64,000 nt of DNA from Shewanella sp. 1CM18E (GCF_023161665.1 NZ_JALNTW010000003.1:62001-126000), one strand, 5' to 3'; counted from the stretch's first letter, positions 9,907 to 19,584 are shown. Numbers and translations are program-made. The notes: generated from the sequence alone by a model not told the origin.

Positions 9907-11631
9907 ATGGCTGATTTGTGGGTGTTATCGTGCATATTATTTGCCTTAGTCGCCGCCTTAATGGCGGGGCTATGGACACCTGCAGCTTTGTTTTTTATTG
10001 CTTCATTAACCACTTACCTATTAGGCATGGTTGAGCTGGAAACTGCGCTTGCAAGTTTTACTAATGCCAGTTTAGTGACTTTAGTGCTGCTAATTATGTC
10101 GACAGCAGCACTGGAGAAAACCTCTTTATTGGGTAAGTTAAGCCAAATGGTTGGTCGCGGATCTTTAGCGTCAACCATGGCAAAGTTGGGCCTTTCTACG
10201 GCATTACTATCGTCCTTTACCAATAATACCGCGGTGGTTGCATCGCTTATTGGTGTGGTGCGGCGTAATCAAGCTCACGCGCCAGCCAAGTTACTATTGC
10301 CGCTGTCTTATGCGGCGATTTTAGGTGGCACGCTAACCTTAATTGGCACCTCAACTAACCTAATCGTTAACTCCTTTGTTGAAAATGCTGGCCTTGTGCC
10401 ATTGGGCTTTTTTGAGTTCTCGATGATTGGGATAGTTATCGTTACCGCTGGTGTTGGGTTGCTGGTTTTGCTGGCTAACTGGTTACCAGATAGACGTGAA
10501 GAAACCGCTGATGAAACCTTACCTTATTTACTTGAGGCAAGAGTGGCTAAAGAGTCACTACTGATTGGTCACAGTGTGCAAGATAACCGTTTACGCGCAC
10601 TAAAGAAGTTGTACCTTGTAGAGCTTGAGCGCAGCGGTATTCGCATTTGCCCGGTGCCGCCACACTTAGTGCTACAAAGTGAGGATGTATTGCGCTTTAG
10701 TGGCGCGGTAGAGTCGGTGGAATTACTTCATCAATTTGATGGTTTAGAGTGGTTCGGTAAGCAGCAGGCAAAAGGACAAAATCTGATTGAAGCTGTGTTG
10801 GCACCAAGCTCTAGCCTAGTTGGTCGCTCCTTAAAAGAATCGACCTTTAGAGAGAAATTTGATGGTGCGGTTCTCGCCATTCGTCGCGGTCATCATCCGC
10901 TTAAAGGCGGTTTAGGCGATATAGAGCTACAAGCGGGCGATGTATTACTTATTACCCCTGGTGACAGCTTTAGTCGTAATACTAAGTTGGCATCTGAGTT
11001 TGCCGCAGTAAGCGGTTTAGACTTAAGCGTCAGGCTAGATCCGCGCCGAAGCCAATGGGTTCTTGGTGGTTTTCTTATTACCATTTTGGCGAGTTTGACC
11101 GGTGTTTTACCGCTGGTTAAAGGGCTTATCTTACTGTTGATGAGCTATATAGCGATTGGTGCGGTCAGCTTGTCGGAGCTTAAGCGGCGTTTTCCGTTTG
11201 AGCTAGTGGTCATAGTGGGCAGTGCGTTGAGCTTAGCGAATTTGATGTTATCGACAGGGCTGGCTGATGATATTGCGACATTTATTCTTGGTTCAATAAA
11301 TGGCTACGGCGTGTTTGCCGCGTTTGTTGCTGTGTATTTAATGACATTGTTGTTAACAGAGCTTATTACCAATAACGCTGCTGCCGCACTGTCTTTTCCG
11401 GTCGCCTATGCCATCGCAATGAGTTATGGCGTCGATACCAGGCCATTTATTTTAGCCGTTGTTTTTGGTGCGAGCGCTAGCTTTATTTCACCTTACGGTT
11501 ACCAGACTAATTTGATGGTGTATAACGCGGGTAATTACCGATTTAGTGATTTTGTTAGGGTAGGCTTGCCTTTATCAGTGCTTTATTCCGCTATCGTATT
11601 GTTATTGGTTCCAGTGTTTTTTCCTTTTTAA
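9907..11631 (+). CDS. SLC13/DASS-type permease with two TrkA-C domains
   Basis: 574-residue inner-membrane protein with about ten or more hydrophobic segments split by a soluble middle (about 200-370). The membrane halves carry the duplicated family pattern (SFTNNTAVVASL near residue 103 and ELITNNAAAALSFPVAYA near 480, with GTSTNLIVNS near 142). The soluble middle has two TrkA-C/RCK_C-like repeats. Homologues in this operon position are taken to import sulfate; a substrate cannot be read from sequence. It sits between cysN and cysC, two bases after cysN. Confidence 0.85.
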   Translation: MADLWVLSCILFALVAALMAGLWTPAALFFIASLTTYLLGMVELETALASFTNASLVTLVLLIMSTAALEKTSLLGKLSQMVGRGSLASTMAKLGLSTALLSSFTNNTAVVASLIGVVRRNQAHAPAKLLLPLSYAAILGGTLTLIGTSTNLIVNSFVENAGLVPLGFFEFSMIGIVIVTAGVGLLVLLANWLPDRREETADETLPYLLEARVAKESLLIGHSVQDNRLRALKKLYLVELERSGIRICPVPPHLVLQSEDVLRFSGAVESVELLHQFDGLEWFGKQQAKGQNLIEAVLAPSSSLVGRSLKESTFREKFDGAVLAIRRGHHPLKGGLGDIELQAGDVLLITPGDSFSRNTKLASEFAAVSGLDLSVRLDPRRSQWVLGGFLITILASLTGVLPLVKGLILLLMSYIAIGAVSLSELKRRFPFELVVIVGSALSLANLMLSTGLADDIATFILGSINGYGVFAAFVAVYLMTLLLTELITNNAAAALSFPVAYAIAMSYGVDTRPFILAVVFGASASFISPYGYQTNLMVYNAGNYRFSDFVRVGLPLSVLYSAIVLLLVPVFFPF

Positions 11632-11737
11632 TTAAGGCTATGCAGGGCTAAGTTGAATTGAGTAGAAATTGATATTTCGAATATTGAATTTAGCGAATTT
11701 TACAGCTGTATTTATAGATAGAATTTTGGGAGTTTTT

Positions 11738-12355
11738 ATGTCTGATATTGTTTGGCACCAACATAGTATCGATCAGCAATCGCGTGCAGAGCAAAAAGGG
11801 CAGAACCCTATTTTGTTATGGTTCACCGGCCTTTCAGGTTCTGGTAAATCGACCTTAGCTGGAGCGCTAGAGCGTGCACTGTTTGATGCCGGATTTCATA
11901 CTTATTTGCTCGATGGTGACAATGTACGCCATGGCTTATGCAAAGATCTAGGTTTTAGCTTGGATGACCGCGATGAGAACTTACGCCGTGTAGGTGAAGT
12001 GGCAAAATTGATGGTAGATGCAGGTTTAGTAGTGCTGTCGGCCTTTATCTCTCCGACTCGCGAAGAACGTGAGCGTGTGCGAGCATTATTTGAAGACGGC
12101 CAGTTTATTGAAGTGCATGTTTCAACGCCAATTGAAGTGTGCGAAGCGCGTGATCCAAAAGGCTTGTACAGTAAAGCGCGCGCTGGCGAGATTAAAGATT
12201 TTACTGGGATTTCTGCACCATACGAAGTGCCTACTGCTGCGGAGCTCACCATTGACACAAGTAAAGGTGATTTGGCTAATCAAGTACGAGCATTACTAGA
12301 CTATTTAGCGGCGATTCAAGTGATTGATTCTGAAAAGTTAAAAGCGGTAGTTTAG
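11738..12355 (+). CDS. cysC: Adenylylsulfate kinase CysC
   Basis: 205 residues. Phosphorylates APS to PAPS. The P-loop GLSGSGKST is at residues 31-39, followed by [18 protein letters not shown] and the DP-KGLY-KA segment typical of CysC. I chose the ATG at 11738 because GGGAG stands five bases before it and the protein then has standard length; an upstream TTG at 11669 would add 23 hydrophobic residues not found in the family. Last gene of the operon, followed by a terminator. Confidence 0.96.
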   Translation: MSDIVWHQHSIDQQSRAEQKGQNPILLWFTGLSGSGKSTLAGALERALFDAGFHTYLLDGDNVRHGLCKDLGFSLDDRDENLRRVGEVAKLMVDAGLVVLSAFISPTREERERVRALFEDGQFIEVHVSTPIEVCEARDPKGLYSKARAGEIKDFTGISAPYEVPTAAELTIDTSKGDLANQVRALLDYLAAIQVIDSEKLKAVV

Positions 12356-12379
12356 CGACGACTTATAGAAACTAAAGAG

Positions 12380-12408
12380 ATGGGCTGCACTTTTGCAGCC
12401 CATTTTTA
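12380..12408 (+). terminator. Rho-independent terminator of the sulfate operon
   Basis: 10-bp stem ATGGGCTGCA (12380-12389) / TGCAGCCCAT (12394-12403), 4-base loop, then TTTTT. Confidence 0.9.
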
Positions 12409-12435
12409 TGCTTGAAGACTTACAGTAAATCGAGG

Positions 12436-13302
12436 TTATTCAACTTTAAAGTCATGTGAAAACAGGGCTTTCATTGCTTTGATGTAGCTTTTATCGGTAT
12501 TGAAATGGACTAATTGAGCCAGTTCATCACCGATAGGGGTAAAGCGGTAATAGCTAAAAAATAGTTGGCCGCTTTTTGGTGTTAGCTTGAGCTTGCTATC
12601 GCCAATTGCAAAGTGGATTGGGGTTTTACTGCTAAGCAGTCCAGTTTCTAACTCACTGCGATGTAACAGTCCTGCATCGACTAAGGTGAGGATATTGGAG
12701 TAGGGCAGGCCAAACTGCGATAAGCCAATATTTCTTGAAGTGGCTTTTTTAAATAATTGCCCAAATCCACCTGCATGTCTAAAGCCGATAATGAGCTTGA
12801 AGCGGCTTTCGGTATTGATAAGCACTGACATGCCTAAGGCCTTTTCTAAAATTTGCGCCTCTTTATGGGTTAGCTGCTTTAGTGTGCTTAATGTGCGTAG
12901 GCTAAAATTTCCCGGTGAGGTGATTTCATTAGCTAATATTCTCCCCCATAGCTCCTGCATTTTTCGATTATGGATTTGCTCTGCTAGCTGAAAAAACTGA
13001 TGCGCCCAGTCCGGATCAAGATCGACACCAGTGACATCTGACGGAGTATGGCTAATGGCAATTTTGTAAATGGTTTCTAAGTTTTCTTGGTATTGGCAAG
13101 CTAACTTTTGCGCGCGAAATGTAGCTCGCTCAGCAATCGATGCATTGCTTGCACGGTAGTCATCCTCACTTGCTAATCCTAACATTCGCCCGAGCAGTAA
13201 AGCCTTTTTTCGAGCTGATGCATCAGTGGCTTTATTGCTATCTTTTGTTGCATGCGCCACCGCGCCGTCTGTTGCTGTTTCAACCATGGAGCCATTCGCC
13301 AT
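12436..13302 (-). CDS. DUF2806/TIGR03899-like hypothetical protein
   Basis: About 289 residues, soluble, no signal peptide. The central part (PDWAHQFFQLAEQIHNRKMQ, then LWGRILANEITSPGNFSLR and TLKQLTHKEAQILEKA) matches the pattern of the DUF2806/TIGR03899 family, which is of unknown function. The N-terminal 30 residues are Ala/Thr-rich. The start is uncertain: there is no clear Shine-Dalgarno at the ATG at 13302, and a TTG two codons upstream or an ATG five codons downstream are alternatives. It stands alone, convergent with cysC. Confidence 0.65.
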   Translation of the reverse strand: MANGSMVETATDGAVAHATKDSNKATDASARKKALLLGRMLGLASEDDYRASNASIAERATFRAQKLACQYQENLETIYKIAISHTPSDVTGVDLDPDWAHQFFQLAEQIHNRKMQELWGRILANEITSPGNFSLRTLSTLKQLTHKEAQILEKALGMSVLINTESRFKLIIGFRHAGGFGQLFKKATSRNIGLSQFGLPYSNILTLVDAGLLHRSELETGLLSSKTPIHFAIGDSKLKLTPKSGQLFFSYYRFTPIGDELAQLVHFNTDKSYIKAMKALFSHDFKVE

Positions 13303-13418
13303 TATCAATAATTGTTATTACGCCAATTGTGTTATCTAAAAACAGTTAACTCATACTCGGCTAACTATGGCCGATAGTAATTAAATTATCGGCAATCACT
13401 ATTAATTCTTGATAGCCG

Positions 13419-14600
13419 TTAATTTGCTGCACTTGGTCTCACTTTACCAAAGTGGGCAACTTCTTCACCTTGGTCGGGATGACGCGGTACGTTAAGCGCT
13501 AACATCAGTGAGCAAACAGCAAATCCTGCACCGATATAAAATACCATTTGCGGCGATGTTAGCCATAAAAAACCGAGTAACGCGGGGATCACGACTGCTG
13601 CAATATGGTTAATGGTGAAGCTAACAGACATAGTTGCTGCAATATCTTTAGGATCTGCAATTTTTTGAAAGTAGGTTTTCATCGCAATGGCCATAGCAAA
13701 CAACAAGTGATCGATTACATAGAGGGCTGCGGCTAATTCAGCTTGTTCAACAAGGGCATAGCTAACAAATACAGCGATAAGACCAACATACTCAATAGTT
13801 AACGCATTTCGCTCACCAATGCGGCCAATAAAACGGCCGATAGCAGGGGCAAATAGCAGGTTCACCACATAATTTATTAAAAATAGCGACGTAATTTGGG
13901 TGATGCTATAGCCAAACTTTTCAACCATCATAAAGCCTGCAAACACCATGAAAATCTGTCGCCTCGCCCCTGAAAAGAAAGTCAGCATGTAGTAAAGCCA
14001 ATAGCGTTTTCTTAGGATGATTTTCTTATGCTGCATCTCACCTTGGTTAAAGTTAGGAAAGTAATAGCTAATCGTTAGCACCATTAATAATCCTAAGCTG
14101 CCGATAATGGCGTACATCCATTGATAGTCGAGCTTTAGCCAGCTCATGACTAACCAAATACTGCCATAGCCCCCAAGAGCCGCGGCGCTGCGCCATGCTA
14201 ATGCCTTGCCCATAAACGCAGCTGTGTCTTGTTTATCTACCCATTGCAGAGTCAAAGATTGGTTTACGGTTTCAAAATAATGAAAACCTACCGACATCAA
14301 TACGGTAGTGATATAGAGACCTAATACTTGTGGGAAAAAGCCGGTAATAGCCACACCGATACATAAAACCGCGAGAGATAATAGCGCAAACGCCTGCTCT
14401 CGGATCAGCAATAAAACAAAAATAGCGGTAAAGGCAAGAAACCCCGGTACTTCGCGCAGGCTTTGCAAAATACCAATTTCTGCACCGGTAAATTGCGCTC
14501 GCTCAATGACAAAGTTGTTCAATAATGCCTGCCATACAGCAAACACCAGTGACATGATAAATGTCATCCATAGGAGTAGTTTTTGAGGATCATTTCTCAT
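13419..14600 (-). CDS. MFS transporter
   Basis: 393 residues with about 11-12 hydrophobic segments and a short charged central loop (near 190-205, NQGEMQHKKIILRKRYW), as in major facilitator superfamily carriers. A mid-protein RFIGRIGER segment resembles the MFS loop motif. AGGAAC before the ATG supports the start. The C-terminal 20 residues are hydrophilic. The substrate cannot be read from the sequence, and the neighbours do not help. Monocistronic. Confidence 0.85.
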   Translation of the reverse strand: MRNDPQKLLLWMTFIMSLVFAVWQALLNNFVIERAQFTGAEIGILQSLREVPGFLAFTAIFVLLLIREQAFALLSLAVLCIGVAITGFFPQVLGLYITTVLMSVGFHYFETVNQSLTLQWVDKQDTAAFMGKALAWRSAAALGGYGSIWLVMSWLKLDYQWMYAIIGSLGLLMVLTISYYFPNFNQGEMQHKKIILRKRYWLYYMLTFFSGARRQIFMVFAGFMMVEKFGYSITQITSLFLINYVVNLLFAPAIGRFIGRIGERNALTIEYVGLIAVFVSYALVEQAELAAALYVIDHLLFAMAIAMKTYFQKIADPKDIAATMSVSFTINHIAAVVIPALLGFLWLTSPQMVFYIGAGFAVCSLMLALNVPRHPDQGEEVAHFGKVRPSAAN

Positions 14601-15084
14601 TGGAGTTCCTATCAGTCACTTGCAAACCGGTTGATTTCAGTGCTGCTTTTCTTGGGGATTTAGGCGAAAGAGCAGTATACATGAGTCATCTCTTATTATT
14701 AGACCTGAGCGGTAATGAGCTGGTGGCAATAGTAACAATTTACGCATCAGTTGTTTGATCCCCCTTTTTATAAGCTAAATAGCAGGACCTCCACGGTTGG
14801 CAATATTTCGCCATTTAGCCCTCGTCATTATTGAGTCATTGATTGTCACTGGTTTTGAACTGTCCCCTTCTTTGATACCTAAGTAGTACTCTTGTGCTAA
14901 ATGTAAGTTTTCTGTAAATGATAATGTAAGTCATTCTCATTAGGTGTAGTTTGTCTGCGAATTTAGGGGGAGCTGTTTAAGTTGGTTTATAGAGTGCTGA
15001 AATCGCCTGAAAGTATATGTACTACTTTATTTTCAACACTTTATTAATTGGCTTACGGCGCAGAATCAAAAATGAGAGACGTCT
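14601..15084. other. Gene-free region upstream of the imelysin operon
   Basis: 484 bases between divergent transcripts. The only clear element is the Fur box at 14920-14938. The 146 bases between it and the porin start would be an unusually long leader; I see no strong hairpin in it. The left part holds no convincing gene. Confidence 0.6.
14920..14938 (+). promoter_or_regulatory. Fur box upstream of the porin/imelysin operon
   Basis: GATAATGTAAGTCATTCTC matches the 19-bp Fur consensus at 15 of 19 positions. It probably represses the downstream operon when iron is plentiful. Confidence 0.8.
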
Positions 15085-16500
15085 ATGAAGTCCATTTCAA
15101 AGCATGCCAAGCTGAACATGCTAGCGCTAGCTATTGCCAGTGTATTTAGCTCGAGCGCATTATCAGCAAGCGATCCAGAAGCATTAGCCGCAGCGATTGC
15201 TAAACAAGAAGCAGAGCTTTCGGCCTTGAAAATCCAGTTACAACAGTTGGCAGAACAGCAAAAGCAACAACAAGCTTTATCTGACAGCCAAGCTGAGCAG
15301 TTTGCTATTGCAACAACGCCAAAGGAGGCTGAATCATCTTCAAAAAGTCACTGGGATAAATTTTCATTTAAATCCTATGGCAGCGTGATTTATACCAGCG
15401 ATGAGTATTACGACAATGTTCAAGATACTAGCCCTGAGCGACGTAATCGTTTTGACTTAGAGCGCATTGTTACTGAATTTGGTTACCAGTTTAATGATCA
15501 ATGGGATATGGAGGTCGAAATTGAGTATGAGCATGGTGGTACTGGCAGCTCGTTAGAATATGACGGCTTTGATGAGTTTGGCGAGTTTGAAGCTGAGGTT
15601 GAAGCAGGTGGTGAGGTGATGATCGAGAAAGCCGAGATCCGCTATCGCCCAAGCGCAGCCTTTGGCGTTAAGTTCGGTAATATTCACCTTCCAGTCGGTC
15701 TGAGTAGTACGCTACACAAACCCAGTCAATACCTTACGGTGCAACGCCATAAGAGTGAAGCCGCCATGCTACCTGCTGTATGGAACGAAAATGGTATTGG
15801 GATCTTCGGTGAAGTCGCGAATTTTCATTATCAAGCTCAGGTTGTTAGCGGCTTAAACTCAGAGTACTTCCGCACTTATAACTGGGTGGCATCTGGTCAC
15901 CAGAAGCGTTTTGAACATGTTAATGCTGACGACCTTGCTTACGTTGTTCGCCTTGATTATGGCAACTTTAAAACAGGCTCTGCGTTAGGAGCATCTTATT
16001 ATTATGGTAATACCAGCGGTAACCGTCATAAGACTAACAAACTCAGTGCTGACGGCACTGTAGAAATTCTGTCTGTGGCTGGCGCTTTTGTGGAAGGACC
16101 GTGGATCCTACGCGGGCAATACCTATACGGAACGCTTAGTGACAGCGATGCCATCACTCAAGCGAATAAAACCACTCCGGGACTTAAGCCGGGCAACTTC
16201 GCTCAAGTTGGTTCAAAATCTGAGGCTTTCTTTGTCGAAGCGGGTGTTGATCTCGGGCAGTTCACCGCTATTCCTATTACAGTATTCGCCAATATCGATT
16301 ACTCCAACCCATTGAAAGAAGTAGAAACCGGTGTCGCAACCAAGCGCTATGAGAATACTTGGATCAGCGCCGGTGTTAACTACTTTCCTATCCCCGAAAT
16401 TGTCATTAAAGCTGAAGCTGGTGTGCACCAAGTTGCCGTTTCGGCAATTCCTGACACCAACTTTTTTGCTTTGGGCGTTGGTTATCAATTCTCGCTTTAA
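15085..16500 (+). CDS. Porin-like outer-membrane protein with N-terminal coiled coil
   Basis: 471 residues. A signal peptide (1-28, ending SALSA) is followed by a Gln/Ala-rich coiled coil (about 30-70, with AELSALKIQLQQLAEQQ), as in trimeric porins anchored to peptidoglycan or to each other. From about 85 on, alternating amphipathic strands resemble the phosphate-selective porin O/P group, for example KFGNIHLPVGLSS and ENGIGIFGE. The C-terminus ends YQFSL, so the usual terminal aromatic residue is replaced by Leu. First gene of a Fur-boxed operon with imelysin and a di-heme lipoprotein, so a role in taking up iron or a related metal compound is inferred. Confidence 0.75.
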   Translation: MKSISKHAKLNMLALAIASVFSSSALSASDPEALAAAIAKQEAELSALKIQLQQLAEQQKQQQALSDSQAEQFAIATTPKEAESSSKSHWDKFSFKSYGSVIYTSDEYYDNVQDTSPERRNRFDLERIVTEFGYQFNDQWDMEVEIEYEHGGTGSSLEYDGFDEFGEFEAEVEAGGEVMIEKAEIRYRPSAAFGVKFGNIHLPVGLSSTLHKPSQYLTVQRHKSEAAMLPAVWNENGIGIFGEVANFHYQAQVVSGLNSEYFRTYNWVASGHQKRFEHVNADDLAYVVRLDYGNFKTGSALGASYYYGNTSGNRHKTNKLSADGTVEILSVAGAFVEGPWILRGQYLYGTLSDSDAITQANKTTPGLKPGNFAQVGSKSEAFFVEAGVDLGQFTAIPITVFANIDYSNPLKEVETGVATKRYENTWISAGVNYFPIPEIVIKAEAGVHQVAVSAIPDTNFFALGVGYQFSL

Positions 16501-16523
16501 ATAACATAATAAATGGAGTTTTT

Positions 16524-17672
16524 ATGAAACACTTTACTCATTCTGCGCTTGCTATTGCCCTTATTTCTGCCCTGTCAGCCTGTGGTGGTTCAGGCTCTGA
16601 CGATACAGCTATCGTTGAGCCTGATACCGGGTTTAGCTTTGCCGCCACAGAGATGATCACCAACCTGACCGATGAGGTGATTGTGGCTGGCTACTCAGAT
16701 CTTGCTGCAAGTGGCGAAGCCATGCTTCAGGCCACTCAAACCTTAGTTAATACGCCAACACAAGCTAATCTGCTCGCCGCGCAACAAGCATGGAAAGCTG
16801 CCCGCCAGCCATGGGAGCAAGGTGAGTCGCACATCTTTGGTCCGGTAGACTCTTTAGGTATCGATCCACACTTAGATAGCTGGCCGCTAAATACCACTGA
16901 TTTAACCACGGTTCTTGCCAATAATACCGGCTTTGATGCGGAAACAATCAAAGGTTGGAATGATGATGTGCAAGGTTTTCACACTATGGAATACCTGCTG
17001 TTTGGCGACGGTGTTGCAGATAACAGCAAGGATATCTCAGAGTTAACAGCAAATGAGCGTGATTATTTAATGGGGCTAGCTGAAGTGTTTCGCGATTATG
17101 CCAAAACCCTCGACGACGCATGGTTAATTAGTTATGACGGCCAAAGTGGCAAAGCTTATGGCGAATTACTGAAAAACTCAGGCGCAGATGGCAATACATT
17201 TTATAGCTCTGAAGTTGGCGTAGTTGAAGAGCTGATTAACGGCATGATTGGTATTGTAGATGAAGTGGGTAATGGCAAAATTGCCGATCCATTTGGTGAT
17301 TCATTAGCTAAAGCTGACACCTCAAAAGTGGAGTCACAATATTCTTGGAACTCTTTAACTGACTTTAGCGATAACATTATTGGTGTGCGTAATGTTTACC
17401 TTGGTGAGTTTGAAGGCGGTGCTGATAAACAAGGGATTATTGATTTTGTTAATGCTGCCAACCCAGAGCTGGCGACTCGAGTAAAAGCTGAAATTGATGA
17501 TGCGATTAGCAAGATCCAAGCTATTGCTGGTGACAATGATATGCCGTTCCGTCAAGCGATTAGTGACGCCGATGGTCGCGTACGCATTCAAACTGCCGTT
17601 GATTCATTATCAACTCTGCAAGCTAGCTTAGAGTCTGACGTACTGCCACTGCTAAAAGAGTGGAAGATCTAA
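16524..17672 (+). CDS. Imelysin-family lipoprotein (IrpA-like)
   Basis: 382 residues. The lipobox LSAC puts Cys20 as the lipidated residue. The family signature GxHxxE is present as GFHTME (151-156), with the helical imelysin repeats around it and the conserved LGIDPHLDSWPLN segment near 112-124. Imelysin proteins are iron-regulated and thought to bind metal or a metal complex; the peptidase activity once proposed is doubtful. 23 bases after the porin gene with a GGAG Shine-Dalgarno. A small hairpin with a T-run separates it from the next gene. Confidence 0.92.
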   Translation: MKHFTHSALAIALISALSACGGSGSDDTAIVEPDTGFSFAATEMITNLTDEVIVAGYSDLAASGEAMLQATQTLVNTPTQANLLAAQQAWKAARQPWEQGESHIFGPVDSLGIDPHLDSWPLNTTDLTTVLANNTGFDAETIKGWNDDVQGFHTMEYLLFGDGVADNSKDISELTANERDYLMGLAEVFRDYAKTLDDAWLISYDGQSGKAYGELLKNSGADGNTFYSSEVGVVEELINGMIGIVDEVGNGKIADPFGDSLAKADTSKVESQYSWNSLTDFSDNIIGVRNVYLGEFEGGADKQGIIDFVNAANPELATRVKAEIDDAISKIQAIAGDNDMPFRQAISDADGRVRIQTAVDSLSTLQASLESDVLPLLKEWKI

Positions 17673-17687
17673 CAACACAATACATTT

Positions 17688-17711
17688 GGAGGTCAAATTG
17701 ACCTCCTTTTT
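17688..17711 (+). terminator. Hairpin with T-run between imelysin and di-heme genes
   Basis: 8-bp stem GGAGGTCA (17688-17695) / TGACCTCC (17699-17706) with a 3-base loop and TTTTT. Terminator-like; as the next gene lies 84 bases on in the same direction, it may reduce rather than stop transcription. Confidence 0.65.
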
Positions 17712-17794
17712 CTCATTTAAAAACCTTGTATTTAAAGTGGTTAATTAACCTTTGTAGACTTTTAACTCAGCGTTTGAGAGCGAGAGGTCTACAA

Positions 17795-19501
17795 ATGAGT
17801 GTGGAACAACATATGGCAATCGTACTTAAAACAGACATTAACGTCGTGCAGTCAGAGAGTCGTTTTAAAATAAGTTTAATTAAAAAATTAGTTGTTAACT
17901 TGAGCAAAGTTGTATTGGTATTGGGCCTTGTAAGTTTGAGCGCTTGTGGTGGCAGCGGTAATGATGAAACGCCAATACCAGAGGAGAAAGTTTACCCAGA
18001 TTACACTGATATTACTGCCAGTGGTGGCGATACCACGACCTTTGATGCGTCTGAATCTGGCCATGGCTTTTCAACTCCAGCGCCCAATTTAACCGATGCA
18101 GAGTTAGCGCTGCATTTAGAGGGCGACTTAAGCTTTGAAACCGCTTTTACTACGGCGCCTAATAGCGCTCATCCAGAACTTGATGGTTTAGGCCCAGTGT
18201 TTAATAACGCGGACTGTAATTCTTGCCATCAGCGTGATGGGCGTAATTCCACGCCGACAATTCCAGCAGGCCAAAGCCGAGTAAAGCTTGGCTCTGACGC
18301 TGGCATCTTTTTGCGGATCAGCATGGCACCAACAGAGCCTTGTGTGGCTGGCACTTCAAGCAACGATTACTGCGCACCTATCCCTGTGCCGGATTTTGGT
18401 GGGCAGCTATTTCATCGAGGCGTGCTGCAAGCCCGTCCTGATTGGCAGCAAAACCAGTTTATTGGTCAAGCAGATGTTTATTTATCCTATGAAACTAAAG
18501 TTGTTACCTACGATGATGGCACCAGCGTTACGTTAAAGAAGCCGTTATTTGCAGTGGAAAATCCCTATGACGCACCCGGTGAAACGATAGCCAGCGCGAA
18601 CATCACCTCTAATTTGTTGCAAGATGATGTATTGATGGGCTGGCGTAATGGTATGCCGGTATTTGGTTTAGGATTGCTCGAGGCGATAGCTGAAGCGGAT
18701 ATTCTTGCTAATGTTGATGAACATGATACTGATAATGACGGTATATCCGGCCGCGCCAATTATGTTTTTGATGCGGTGAAGGCTAAGGCTGGTGACTCTC
18801 ATCCTGTCTCGTTAGGGCGCTTTGGTTGGAAAGCTAATACACCAAGCGTAAGAGTGCAGTCTCTTGGGGCGCTGCGAGGTGATATTGGTGTAACTAATCC
18901 GCTATTTCCTAACGAAAGCATTGCAGGTACGGCGCTACATGATTCATACCTGACTCGTACCGGCTTTGTTGACACGGGCACAGGTGTAGACGGTGAACCT
19001 GAGGCAAGTGCAGAGTTTAGTGACTCAGTGGTATTTTATGCCGAAACGTTAGCGGTACCAGCAAGGCGTAACGTTGCTAATAGTAATGTAAGAGAGGGCG
19101 CTAGGTTATTTGAGCAGCTCAATTGCACTGGCTGCCATAAACCCAGTTTTGTAACCAAAACTTCGGGCAATATTGGTGGTAGCCCAATGAGTCCAAGTCA
19201 TATGGGACAAACCATTTATCCGTTTACCGATATGTTATTGCACGATATGGGCGACGAACTCGCTGATGGCAGACCTGATTTCTTAGCTGATGGAAATGAG
19301 TGGCGTACTCGTCCGTTATGGGGCATAGGTTTGACCCAAACGGTTAATCCACAAGCAGGTTTCTTACATGATGGCCGCGCAGCAACATTGGAAGAAGCGA
19401 TTTTATGGCACGGTGGTGAAGCGCAAAAGAGTCAGCAGGACTTTATGGCTTTAACTGCAGAGGAACGCTCGCAAGTTATTGATTTCTTAATGTCACTATA
19501 A
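17795..19501 (+). CDS. Di-heme oxidoreductase-family lipoprotein (DUF1111)
   Basis: 568 residues from the ATG at 17795, which has GAGAGG six bases upstream. Two c-type heme motifs are present: CNSCH (141-145) and CTGCH (444-448), placing it in the DUF1111/COG3488 family, whose members occur beside imelysin genes. The lipobox LSAC has its Cys at residue 51, so the part before the hydrophobic stretch is unusually long; an ATG at 17813 would shorten it by six residues. A redox step on the metal handled by the imelysin and porin is inferred. Ends at an imperfect terminator hairpin. Confidence 0.88.
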   Translation: MSVEQHMAIVLKTDINVVQSESRFKISLIKKLVVNLSKVVLVLGLVSLSACGGSGNDETPIPEEKVYPDYTDITASGGDTTTFDASESGHGFSTPAPNLTDAELALHLEGDLSFETAFTTAPNSAHPELDGLGPVFNNADCNSCHQRDGRNSTPTIPAGQSRVKLGSDAGIFLRISMAPTEPCVAGTSSNDYCAPIPVPDFGGQLFHRGVLQARPDWQQNQFIGQADVYLSYETKVVTYDDGTSVTLKKPLFAVENPYDAPGETIASANITSNLLQDDVLMGWRNGMPVFGLGLLEAIAEADILANVDEHDTDNDGISGRANYVFDAVKAKAGDSHPVSLGRFGWKANTPSVRVQSLGALRGDIGVTNPLFPNESIAGTALHDSYLTRTGFVDTGTGVDGEPEASAEFSDSVVFYAETLAVPARRNVANSNVREGARLFEQLNCTGCHKPSFVTKTSGNIGGSPMSPSHMGQTIYPFTDMLLHDMGDELADGRPDFLADGNEWRTRPLWGIGLTQTVNPQAGFLHDGRAATLEEAILWHGGEAQKSQQDFMALTAEERSQVIDFLMSL

Positions 19502-19542
19502 TCAAGATTCGCATATCTGATACCGCCATCTTCGGCTATAAA

Positions 19543-19584
19543 AACAGCGGACTACCTCTTTTGAGGAGTCCCGCTGTTAATTTT
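19543..19584 (+). terminator. Terminator of the imelysin operon
   Basis: Imperfect long hairpin: AACAGCGGACTACCTC (19543-19558) pairs with GAGGAGTCCCGCTGTT (19563-19578) apart from central mismatches; then AATTTT. Confidence 0.7.

Noticed and set aside
13370..13396. Terminator GCCGATA / TATCGGC below the MFS gene
   Set aside because: A 7-bp stem with a 10-base loop and no T-run on the minus strand; may be chance.
14561..14758. Short open frame across the MFS start and the intergenic region
   Set aside because: No ribosome site, no family pattern, and it overlaps the start of the MFS gene on the other strand.
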